Of a DNA stretch of 64,000 nucleotides, positions 53,104 to 62,407 are shown in pieces (positions within the stretch are counted from its first letter, which is position 1; each line of letters opens with the position of its first letter). The notes under the pieces are model-generated. The model had not been told where the DNA came from, did not search any database, and saw nothing but the letters and a program-made list of their open reading frames with translations. Made by a program: the position numbers and the translations under genes. Source of the DNA: Chitinophagaceae bacterium (GTDB lineage: Bacteria; Bacteroidota; Bacteroidia; Chitinophagales; Chitinophagaceae). The stretch spans positions 62,001 to 126,000 of the forward strand of contig JADJYK010000013.1 of assembly GCA_016719815.1 (NCBI GenBank), written 5' to 3'.

Positions 53104-55088
53104 TTAGAGTTTAGTAATACGCATAGCTAAACCACCGCCCGATGCCAGATGTATGGTCAACTTATCCGCAGCACTTATCCTGATTGTTTCTCTCTTGTAA
53201 TCAGTGGCATCTTTTCCTGCATTCAGCCCATCTTTGTACAACTCCACACTATAGTTGCCTACCTTCAAAAAGAAAAATCAATGGTGATATCTCTTTCGTT
53301 CCAGTTAGTCATTGCGCCAACAAACCAGTCATTCTCTTTTTTACGGGCAATGACAACATACTCACCAAGTTTTCCATCCAAAGCAACTGTTTCATTAAAT
53401 GTTGTTGGCACTTTGGCAATAAAATCTGTACAGTCCTGTTCTTTTGTATAGATGGTGGGATTATCGGCCAGCATTTGCAGCGGGGCTTCATAAATAATGT
53501 ATATGGCCATCTGGTTGCAGCGGGTACCCAGGCTTTGCGGGAATGAGTTACTGGGCTTTGCATTTCCTTTTGTAGTGTTACGAAATGCACCGGGAGTGTA
53601 ATCCATCGGCCCGGCCATCATACGAATGAAAGGAAGACTTACCGCATGACGGGACACCCGGTCATCGGCACTCCACTTCATGTATTCCATCCCTCTTACA
53701 CCTTCAAAGTTGACAACGTTGGGCCAGGTGCGTTGCAAACCCTGTGGGGCAAACATGCCATGAAAGTCGAGCAGCAACCGGTGCTTTGCGGCAATGGTTG
53801 CCATTTCATAGCATGATGAAATCATCTTCTGGTCGTTGCGGTCGAGAAAATCAACTTTGAATCCTCTAACACCCATTGCTGAGTACTTTGCACATAATCC
53901 TTCAATGTCTTTTGCTAATGCATACCATGTACTCCATAAAATGAGGCCAACATTTTTTTGTTTGGCATATTCCAGCAGTGCGGCGAGGTCGATAGCAGGA
54001 CTTAATTTGTTTAAATCCCAGTCATCGCTCCAGCCTTCGTCCAGCACCACATACTCAATCTTATTGGCGGCAGCAAAATCTATATAGTGCTTGTAAGTTG
54101 GTGTATTGATGCCGGCTTTGAAATCAACATGCGAAATGTTCCAGTCGTTCCACCAATCCCAGGCTACTTTTCCGGGTTTAATCCAGTCTGTATTTTCAAT
54201 TTTATTGGGTTCTGATAAGCGTTGCACCATATCATTATTCAACAGGTCTTTGTCCTGTACACTTATAGCCAGTACCCGCCAGGGGAAAGTGCGGTTTCCT
54301 TTTGTCCTTGCGATATAATCTGCCCGTTTGGTAGGGATGTAGTTTATTTTACTTCTCTTACCTAATGCTTCTTCAACCGGGTAAGGAGCAAATGTGGCAT
54401 TCAGTGTCAGTGCATTTTCTTTGCTGCGCTGTACAAACATGGCCGGGTAATCCTGCACATCAGCTTCAAATAAAACTGCTTTCTTATTTTTATCAAACTG
54501 AATCAGCAAGGGCAGATATCCCAGCGTATCAGTACCGAATTTCGATACCGGTGTTTCGGTATAAAACTCTTCGAAAGAACAGGAGTATTTTTCTCCCTCC
54601 CGAAGGTCGCTGGTATGGGGAATAAAAGCCGTATAGTCCTTATCGAAACTGAAAGCAGCCAATTCGCTGCCAACAATGATATCTTCTTTTCGCTGTGTAA
54701 AGAAACGGTAAGCCACACCATCATTATAGGCACGGAAAATAATGCCGTAGTTTCCTTTACAGGTTAATGTGAGCTGGTTGCAACTATTTTCAACTACATC
54801 TTTTTTGTAAGCTACAGTGCTTATTGTTTCATTAATGAATTGCTGCTTTGCAGAAACCAGTTTGGGGTTTATACCTAAATGTTCACCGCCGGCAAGTTCT
54901 AATCGCATTGGCGATGGTGCCAGCATGGTTTGGCCTTCATGCTCTACGGCCCAGGTAATTTTTTCTGTTACTGAAACAGTAACCTGTATTTTATTATCAG
55001 GAGAAGCTAGCAGAAATAATTTAGGCTTTTGTGCCCAACTGGTACTTGCCATTAATAAGAAAGCAAAGGCAGCAAGTATCCTTATCAT
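53104..55088 (-). CDS. GH97 alpha-glycosidase, probably alpha-galactosidase (one frameshift)
   Basis: About 661 residues with a signal peptide (MIRILAAFAFLLMASTSWAQ). The N-terminal beta-sandwich is followed by a (beta/alpha)8 barrel. GFKVDFLDRNDQ near residue 410 places an Asp where the retaining GH97 enzymes have their nucleophile (the inverting SusB type lacks it), and LDFHGMFAPQGLQRTWPNV and FEGVRGMEYMKW follow. The run of five A at 53267-53271 is one base short; restoring it joins DFSF to LKVGNYSVELYKDGL and the stop at 53104. Likely removes alpha-galactose side chains. Confidence 0.85.
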
Positions 55089-55154
55089 AAATGATACTAT
55101 TTTCTACATTACAGAAATACAGTCCATGTGTTATGTAAGGATAACGTATGGACT

Positions 55155-56171
55155 TTAACTGTTCAAAATACTTTCAATCTGTATTAGTTCTTCAGCAGTA
55201 AAAGACAGGTTGGACAGTGCATCGATACTGTTATTCAACTGCTGCAGCGAACTGGCACCCACCAGTACAGATGTTACCCTGTCATCTTTCATCAGCCAGG
55301 CAATAGCCATTTGCGCCAGCGATTGATTTCGCTGCTGCGCCACTGCATTCAGTTGCCTGATTCTGTTAATCATTTCATCGGACAAATCCTTTGCAAGAAT
55401 GGCTCCGTTGGGTAAGTTTCTGCCGGCCCTTGAATCTGCAGGAACACCGTTGAGATATTTATCGGTTAGTCTTCCCTGCGCCAGCGGAGAAAATACAATG
55501 CTGCCCATGCCCTGTTCTTCCACCACATCCATTAATGACTTTCCATCTTCTGTTGTTTTGTTTTCCACCCAGCGGTCGAGCATGGAATATCTTGGCTGGT
55601 GAATGAGGCAGGGTGTGCCCAGTTGCCTTAAAATTTCTGCTGCATGTCTTGTTTGCGAAGCATTATAGTTTGAGATGCCTGCATACAATGCCTTACCACT
55701 TCGTACAATGTGGTCGAGAGCCATCATCGTTTCTTTTACAGGTGTGTTGGGGTCTGGACGGTGCGAATAAAATATATCCACATATTCCAGTCCCATTCTC
55801 TTCAAACTTTGGTCAAGGCTGGCGATAAGATATTTACGGGAACCAAAATCGCCATAAGGACCGGGCCACATATAATACCCGGCTTTGGTGGAGATAACCA
55901 GTTCATCCCGGTAAGCGGTCAGTTCTTCTTTCAGTATGATACCAAAATTTTTTTCTGCTTCACCAGAAGGTGGTCCATAGTTATTGGCCAAATCAAAATG
56001 AGTGATGCCTTTATCGAATGCGCCGAGGATGATTTCTTTCATCTTTGAAAGTTCATCGGCATTACCAAAGTTTTGCCAAAGGCCTAATGAAATGGCAGGA
56101 AGCAACAAACCACTTTTACCGGAGCGGTTAAACTTCATGGAACTGTACCTGTTTTCTGATGCTGTAAACAT
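55155..56171 (-). CDS. Aldo/keto reductase (YghZ/GPR-like)
   Basis: 338 residues without a signal peptide. The catalytic tetrad is in FDLANNYGPPSG (Asp and Tyr), ISTKAGYYMWPGPY (Lys) and YVDIFYSHRPDPNTP (His). YGDFGSRKYLIASLDQSLKRM and the C-terminal SVLVGASSLQQLNNSI are typical of AKR14-like proteins (L-glyceraldehyde-3-phosphate reductase type). It is the only cytosolic enzyme in the cluster; a role in sugar handling is guessed from the context. The start MFTASENRYSSMKFNRSGKSG is the common Bacteroidota form. Confidence 0.82.
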   Translation of the reverse strand: MFTASENRYSSMKFNRSGKSGLLLPAISLGLWQNFGNADELSKMKEIILGAFDKGITHFDLANNYGPPSGEAEKNFGIILKEELTAYRDELVISTKAGYYMWPGPYGDFGSRKYLIASLDQSLKRMGLEYVDIFYSHRPDPNTPVKETMMALDHIVRSGKALYAGISNYNASQTRHAAEILRQLGTPCLIHQPRYSMLDRWVENKTTEDGKSLMDVVEEQGMGSIVFSPLAQGRLTDKYLNGVPADSRAGRNLPNGAILAKDLSDEMINRIRQLNAVAQQRNQSLAQMAIAWLMKDDRVTSVLVGASSLQQLNNSIDALSNLSFTAEELIQIESILNS

Positions 56172-56252
56172 GTTACTCTTGTTTTAGACGCAGCAATACT
56201 ACATCATGTGCGGGAACTACAGCCGAAAATAATTTTCTTGTTGAACCTGCTT

Positions 56253-57380
56253 TTATTTTTTCCATACATCGGTAATACTAAAATTTGTTTTTGCAAAATC
56301 AACCACTGTTTTTGAAACGGTGTCATTTACCGGGTGTTGCTGAAAATTGTAATTTATTGTAACCGGCTTTTGCGAACGGTTCATAAAACAGATGGCCAGT
56401 TCATTATTTTCCAATGGCTTTATCCAGGTATCCACACTGTCAAGTTGTTGTTCCAGGTAAGCCTGTACTCCTTTCTTATCCTGGTTAATAGCAATTACAT
56501 CTTTATCAGTAAGAATGGAAATAGTTTCTTTTGTCATGTGCCGCAGATCATTCCCGGCAATTAAAGGTGAGGCCAGCATACACCACATGGTAAAATGAGC
56601 CCTGTCTTCATTCACACTCATGCCATGCCCCACTTCCATCATATCAAAATCATTCCAATGGTCAGGTCCGGCATACTGGCGGATATTTTTTCTGGCATCA
56701 ATGATGTGTGTTACTCCAAGGCTCTTCCAGGTGCCCCAGTCTTTTATACAATCAAAGCAATTATAAATATCACCACTTATGCGCCAAAGCTGACCGACTG
56801 GTGCGGCCCATTCCCAGGGATTATTATTACCCCATTCGCACAAGCTAAAAATGATTGGACGTTTGGCAACTTTTAATGCTTTGCTCATGGTGGCATAAGC
56901 TTCCTTTGCATTTATTCCATCAGTACTGCACCAGTCATACTTCAGGTAATCAATCTCCCATGCTGCATATTGCCTTGCATCCTGGTATTCATATCCTCTT
57001 GTACCAGGATAACCTGCGCAGGTTTTTGTACCGGCACAATTGTACAATCCAAATTTCAATCCTTTTGAATGTACATAATCCACCACTTTCTTAATTCCGT
57101 TTGGAAATTTTACCGGGTCTGCAATAAGGTTACCTGTAACACTGTCTCTTTCCATTGCCATCCAGCCATCATCCAGAACGAGGTAAATATATCCGGCATC
57201 TTTCATACCACTGCTCACCATCATATCTGCTGTTTCCATCACCAGCTTTTCATTGATGTTAGTGGCAAATGTATTCCAGCTGTTCCAGCCCATTGGTGGT
57301 GAAAGGGCAAGGTTCTGGAATTTTTGTGCCGTTGCAGAAAGAGTAACTATTATGGTGAGAAGCAAAGCAATTTTTTTCAT
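56253..57380 (-). CDS. GH27 alpha-galactosidase
   Basis: 375 residues with a signal peptide (MKKIALLLTIIVTLSATAQ). SPPMGWNSWNTF and YLVLDDGWMAMER are diagnostic, with nucleophile Asp149 in IDYLKYDWCSTDG and acid/base Asp246 in HWNDFDMMEVGHG. ASPLIAGNDLRHM and ILTDKDVIAINQD follow. It cleaves terminal alpha-galactose from galactomannan or oligosaccharides. Its presence with GH97 gives two alpha-galactosidase candidates in one locus. Confidence 0.93.
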   Translation of the reverse strand: MKKIALLLTIIVTLSATAQKFQNLALSPPMGWNSWNTFATNINEKLVMETADMMVSSGMKDAGYIYLVLDDGWMAMERDSVTGNLIADPVKFPNGIKKVVDYVHSKGLKFGLYNCAGTKTCAGYPGTRGYEYQDARQYAAWEIDYLKYDWCSTDGINAKEAYATMSKALKVAKRPIIFSLCEWGNNNPWEWAAPVGQLWRISGDIYNCFDCIKDWGTWKSLGVTHIIDARKNIRQYAGPDHWNDFDMMEVGHGMSVNEDRAHFTMWCMLASPLIAGNDLRHMTKETISILTDKDVIAINQDKKGVQAYLEQQLDSVDTWIKPLENNELAICFMNRSQKPVTINYNFQQHPVNDTVSKTVVDFAKTNFSITDVWKK

Positions 57381-57390
57381 ATTTACTTTT

Positions 57391-58464
57391 TTACCAGTTC
57401 ATAATTTTTTTAATCAGTGCCGTCAGTTCATCAGCAATTTCTTTGTGTTCAGCTTTAGAAGGATGTGCATCGCAACCGGCGATGTACTGCTTTTCAAAGA
57501 CATGGGTAAATACTTTTCTTTCACCTTCTTTCTCCAGTCTTGCCTTTACCTCATAGATACTGCTTCTGAGAAAGTTCCTCAGTTTATCATCCGCCATCGG
57601 GCTGGTAAGAAGAATAAAAGTTGTCCTGGGATAATGCTGCCGCAACTGGTGCATAAAAGAAACATAGTTATTACAGAATATGGCCGAATCCTGAATGCCA
57701 TCGTTCTGGCCTAGGCAAACCGTAACCACATCGGGCTGATAACGTTTAAAATCCCATGCAATAGTATCGCTGAACATATTGATATTATCAAACACCTGTG
57801 GCATTACAATCTTATGACCGCAGCAACTTTTCATCAATCCAATACCTGATACAGAAGAAAGATGAAATTGCGCCTTCATATTTCTTGCTGTAATTGCTCC
57901 ATAGCTTAGCCAGGCATTATGCTGGTCGTACCAGTTTTTTGTTTTACAGGGTATTTCGCTGTCATCGTTGCCCATGCCACAGGTAATGGAGTTGCCAATG
58001 AACTCAATTTTACGTTTTGGCTTAGCTGTTGATTTCACTAATTGTTTACACCGGATACCAACCAGTTCGAGATAGCCGATATTGGCCTCAGTGTTTTTAC
58101 ATAAAACAACTTTATGAGTTCTTTTACCGGAAAGATATTTTTTCAGGGAGATCGTATCGCATTTTGATTTTGTTTGCATCCGGTATTCTCTTCCATCCAC
58201 TACCAGCTCAATGTAATTGTGATTGTTGCCCCACAGCACTTCATCGTTGAGAATGATTTCACAATCATCACCTTTAAATGCAAAGTTGATGTACACACCC
58301 GGCTGCCAGAAACGGGGCATTTGCGGTTTGAAGAAATCAATTCTTCCGGTGTACTGTATTAACGGGTTATCAGGCTTAAAGAATAACAGGTTTTGTTCCG
58401 GCTGTGCTGAAGCAAAGCATACTGCCTGAATGCAAATCAAAAAAAGAAAGAATTTTCTGTTCAT
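57391..58464 (-). CDS. SGNH carbohydrate esterase (CE2-like)
   Basis: 357 residues with a signal peptide (MNRKFFLFLICIQAVCFASA). An N-terminal beta-sandwich (RIDFFKPQMPRFWQPGVYIN, CEIILNDEVLWGNNHNYIEL) is followed by an SGNH domain: IEFIGNSITCGMGND (Ser), VTVCLGQNDGIQDS (Asn block) and GCDAHPSKAEHKEIADEL (Asp/His). This two-domain layout is that of CE2 acetyl esterases acting on xylan or mannan. Here it would de-acetylate the polymer before GH attack. Confidence 0.82.
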   Translation of the reverse strand: MNRKFFLFLICIQAVCFASAQPEQNLLFFKPDNPLIQYTGRIDFFKPQMPRFWQPGVYINFAFKGDDCEIILNDEVLWGNNHNYIELVVDGREYRMQTKSKCDTISLKKYLSGKRTHKVVLCKNTEANIGYLELVGIRCKQLVKSTAKPKRKIEFIGNSITCGMGNDDSEIPCKTKNWYDQHNAWLSYGAITARNMKAQFHLSSVSGIGLMKSCCGHKIVMPQVFDNINMFSDTIAWDFKRYQPDVVTVCLGQNDGIQDSAIFCNNYVSFMHQLRQHYPRTTFILLTSPMADDKLRNFLRSSIYEVKARLEKEGERKVFTHVFEKQYIAGCDAHPSKAEHKEIADELTALIKKIMNW

Positions 58465-58467
58465 ACT

Positions 58468-60720
58468 TTACAGGTATGTGAATTTTGCTTTTTTATCACC
58501 AATCATTATTTCGAATTCACCCGGCTCTGTAACTGTTTTCAATGCCGCATTTACAAAGGCAAGGTCGGTATTATCAATAATGAATGTAACTGTTTTCGTT
58601 TCGCCAGACTCTAAACTGATTTTCTCAAATGCCCTGAGCCGCTTCATACTGGGTGTGATGCTGGCATATAAATCCCTTGTGTACAATTCCACTGCATGCC
58701 TACCTGCCCTGTTGCCTGTGTTTGTTACCGGAACAGATACTATCAGCTTGGCATTTCCACTGATGGTTGGGCTACTTAGGGTAATATTGCCATATTCAAA
58801 TGTGGTGTAGCTAAGTCCGTGCCCAAAAGGGAAGAGTGGTTCGTAGCCGGAACCAATATTATCGTTGAATACTTCTCTTACCTCTTCAGTTCCCTTGCGG
58901 TCGTACAACACAATTTCACCCATACTCTTATGATAAGTGTATGGCAACCTTCCATCAGGATTATAATCTCCAAACAAAACATCAGCAATAGCTTCACCTG
59001 TTTTCTTTCCACTCCAGTAAGCCATCAGTATTCCTTTTGCTGACGGTTCTATATTAGTGATGAATCTTGGCCGGCCTTCTGTCAGCACCAATATCACCGG
59101 CTTACCCGTAAGGGCTGCTGCTATTGCAAGTTTTTCCTGTTCTTTAGGTAAGGCAAGGTCACGGATATTACCAGGGCTTTCGGCATAAGCATTCTCGCCG
59201 ATACACAATACAATAACATCTGCTTTGGCAGCAGCATTTGTAAGAGCGGTTGCATCATAATTTTTCAGGTCATCAAATCCTTTTGCAGTAGTTGTAATTA
59301 CATTGGCAGCGCCAATCTTAGCCACCATGGCATCGTAAATTGTTTTACTATCTGCAGGATACCATTTTTCCTCTTTACCCTGCCAGGTATAACTCCAGCA
59401 ACCGTTGAGGGCACTGATACTTTGTGCAGCAGGACCGGCCAACAGTATTTTTATATTTTTTGCCAGCGGCAATACATTGTCTTTATTTTTCAGCAGTGTC
59501 ATGGCTTCGTGTGCGGCATCCAGTGCATACTGCTGATATTCGGTTTTACCGAAATTGGAAAAAGCAGCCGGTTCCGGATATGGGTTGTCAAACAAACCAA
59601 TATTGTACTTCATCACCAGAATTCTTTTTACTGCATCATCAATTCGTTTTATAGATACTTCTCCTTTGTTAACTGCTTCTATCAGTAAATAATAGAATGA
59701 ACAATCAGATGGCACCATGCTCATATCAATACCGGCATTTACGGCCATTGCCACAGCTTCTCTTGGAGTGGCTGCCACAAAATGGCGGTCGTTCAGGCGT
59801 TTGATATCTTCCCAGTCGGTTACCACCACACCTTTAAAACCGAGTTCGGTTTTCAGCACATCGGTAAGTAAATATTTACTGGCATGCACTGGAGTTCCGT
59901 TTATCTCACTTGAATTCACCATAACGGTTGCTGCTCCCAGTTTAACTGCTTCACGGAACTGTGGCAGATAATATTCTCTTAATTCAATTTCAGGAAGGTA
60001 AATCGGCGTTCTGTCTTTTCCACTTCTTGATGCTGAATAGCCGAGATAGTGTTTAAGACATGATGCAACTGCTGTTGGATTTTGCAGTCCGTCTTCTTCG
60101 TATCCTTTTATAGCGGCAGCTCCCATTGTTTTTACCAGAAATACATCTTCACCATATGTTTCCGGCACACGGCTCCACAATGGCTGGCGGGCAATATCGA
60201 GTACAGGTGCAAAGTTCCAGCGAACACCGGAAGCACGGAGTTCCATCGCAGTAACCTTTGCTCCCAGTTTTACCAGTTCAGGATTCCTTGTAGCAGCCAT
60301 TGCTATACTCTGCGGAAATAATGTTGCATTCAGTGTATAAGTCTGGCCATGAATTCCATCAAGTCCATACACCACCGGAATTTGCAGTCTTGTGTTTTTT
60401 ACTTCGTCCTGTATCTGTGTAATTAAGCTGCGCCACTTTTCAGCCGTTAAGGCCCTTTCATTCACATTCAGAATGGAGCCTACCTTATAATCAACAACTG
60501 CTTTCTTCAGCTTTGCCGGATCGAGGTTACCATCTTCATGATTTACTACTTTTGCAGCAATTACTCCAAGAGTTACCTGCGTCATCTGGCCCACTTTCTC
60601 TTCCAGGGTCATCTTCTTTAACAAAGCAGTTGCTTTTGCTTCTGCGGATGCGGGAACCTTTTGTGCCCAGGCACTTAAGGAAAGCAAAGAGGCACACATG
60701 AGCATTAGTTTAAGTTTCAT
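58468..60720 (-). CDS. GH3 beta-glucosidase-type enzyme
   Basis: 750 residues with a signal peptide (MKLKLMLMCASLLSLSAWAQ). Domain 1 barrel: VVYGLDGIHGQTYT, FAPVLDIARQPLWSR, CLKHYLGYSASRSGKDR and the nucleophile Asp302 in GVVVTDWEDIKRL. The alpha/beta sandwich domain and fibronectin-III tail follow (PFGHGLSYTTFEY, HAVELYTRDLY). It removes beta-linked glucose (or xylose) from oligosaccharide ends. It follows the GH51-like gene by about 12 bases. Confidence 0.92.
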   Translation of the reverse strand: MKLKLMLMCASLLSLSAWAQKVPASAEAKATALLKKMTLEEKVGQMTQVTLGVIAAKVVNHEDGNLDPAKLKKAVVDYKVGSILNVNERALTAEKWRSLITQIQDEVKNTRLQIPVVYGLDGIHGQTYTLNATLFPQSIAMAATRNPELVKLGAKVTAMELRASGVRWNFAPVLDIARQPLWSRVPETYGEDVFLVKTMGAAAIKGYEEDGLQNPTAVASCLKHYLGYSASRSGKDRTPIYLPEIELREYYLPQFREAVKLGAATVMVNSSEINGTPVHASKYLLTDVLKTELGFKGVVVTDWEDIKRLNDRHFVAATPREAVAMAVNAGIDMSMVPSDCSFYYLLIEAVNKGEVSIKRIDDAVKRILVMKYNIGLFDNPYPEPAAFSNFGKTEYQQYALDAAHEAMTLLKNKDNVLPLAKNIKILLAGPAAQSISALNGCWSYTWQGKEEKWYPADSKTIYDAMVAKIGAANVITTTAKGFDDLKNYDATALTNAAAKADVIVLCIGENAYAESPGNIRDLALPKEQEKLAIAAALTGKPVILVLTEGRPRFITNIEPSAKGILMAYWSGKKTGEAIADVLFGDYNPDGRLPYTYHKSMGEIVLYDRKGTEEVREVFNDNIGSGYEPLFPFGHGLSYTTFEYGNITLSSPTISGNAKLIVSVPVTNTGNRAGRHAVELYTRDLYASITPSMKRLRAFEKISLESGETKTVTFIIDNTDLAFVNAALKTVTEPGEFEIMIGDKKAKFTYL

Positions 60721-60731
60721 CTGTTGTGTTT

Positions 60732-62368
60732 TTAATCAATAAGAATATACTGCACCGACATGGCAGGCAGTATTATTTTCAATTTATTATTGAATGAATA
60801 TTTCCAGGCTTTAATTTCCTCAAAATTTTCAGGTCCGCCTGCAGGCAGTTGTGTTCCCCTTTCGTTTATAAATATCCTTTGTGAAAAACTACTGTTATCT
60901 GAACCTCCTGTTAAGGAATACACAAAGGCTGTTCCGGATTTCTTCTTGCCGGTTTGAAGCATAGCTACTTTTCTTTCGGCCGATTTATTGATGACAACCA
61001 TCCCCTTTTTGCCATCACTGAAAGAAGAAGCAAATACTACTATCGCCGTGTCTGCAGATGAAGACTCCATATACTTGTCGCCAAAAAATTGCTGAAAGTA
61101 CCAAAGATAATAAAAGGCCGGACGGGCACTCCATTTGGGCATCCCGGGTTCATCACCTTTGTTAAACAGGCCATGGTCATCGCCATTTGCATAAGCATTG
61201 GCCAGATCCCAGCGACAGGCCATTCCGTATTGTTGTTTTGCCATTTCTCCCAATACCAGTGCCGTATGCATTCCGTTTATGAAAGAAGTTTGCTGCTTAG
61301 ACCGCACAGCAAAAATATTCCATTCAGTAAGTGTAACCGGTTTCATGGTTACCTTGTTCTCCAAGCACATCTGCTGAAGATGACTCATCATATTATCAGT
61401 TACTCTAACTGCGGAATTCAGAATATTTTCTGCTTTTGAGTTTTCTTCATAAGGTGTATAATAACTGTGAATCACAAAAAAGTCGGCACTTTTACCTGCT
61501 GACGAGAAGAAGCCTTTATTCCAGTTGTCCTTAATTTCTTTTTTATCATCTGCTTCAACAATGGTGGCACCAATATAGATTCTCGCATTAATTTCTTTGG
61601 CTGCCTGCCGCATAGAATCGGTAAACTCCCGGAAAATTTTTCCATACAGCTCGCCGGAAATAATTTCCATCTGACCATCTTTATTCTTTGCTATATCAAT
61701 TTTGTATCCGGCCTGCCATTCTCCATAATCTTCATTCCCAATTTCCCAAAACCGGGTACGTCCCTTATCATACCGGACCCAATTGGCAGCATAATGTGCT
61801 GCTGTTGTCACAGGCTTTTCGCTTAATCCATAACGGGCATAACCAGCATTTACACAAATTGTACCCTCACTTTTGGTTTGTTCAAGAAGTTTATAGTAAT
61901 TATCAAGTGAAAGCCCTTTTATATCATTACTTATTCCATAAGAAAACCTGCTTTTCCGTAAAGGTCTGTCATCACCATACAGTATCGTATCCGGCACATC
62001 CCCAGGCTTTTTATCCTTTTCTGCATCCCAGAAAAAATATTGCTGAAGTTACCACCGGGATAGCGCAGAATGCCGGTGATAATTTCTTCACCTGGTTCAG
62101 CAGCACAGGTTCAGTAATAATTTGCCCCATCCATTGATTCGTGTTATTGCCATTGAGAAAAGGGGGAAACTTTTGTTAAGGACCCGGTACTATTAATCTT
62201 TATGAAAACTGAAGGTTTTTCTTTTGTGCTGGCTTTTGTTTCCGCTGGTGGAACGATGGCTGTTCTCTCTTTCCATGAATCCAGGAAGAAACCCTGCATG
62301 TGCTGCGATGATGCTACAACAGACCATACAAAGAATAACAAAAAGAAAACCTTTTTTTTCATCATCAC
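60732..62368 (-). CDS. Clan GH-A glycosidase, GH51-like (three frameshifts)
   Basis: About 545 residues after correction, with a signal peptide (MKKKVFFLLFFVWSVVASSQ). After repair it reads VSPFLNGNNTNQWMG, SPGILRYPGGNFSNIFFWDAE, RFWEIGNEDYGEWQAGY (acid/base Glu in GNE) and VTLTEWNIFAVR (nucleophile Glu), then a C-terminal beta domain. The pattern is closest to alpha-L-arabinofuranosidases of GH51. Breaks: one extra A in 62158-62161, one base missing near 62073-62076 and one A missing in 62032-62037. The exact family and substrate need a database search. Confidence 0.6.
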
Positions 62369-62407
62369 ATCTTTAAAAAGTGGCTTATAGTCATAAGACC
62401 ACTGGTT

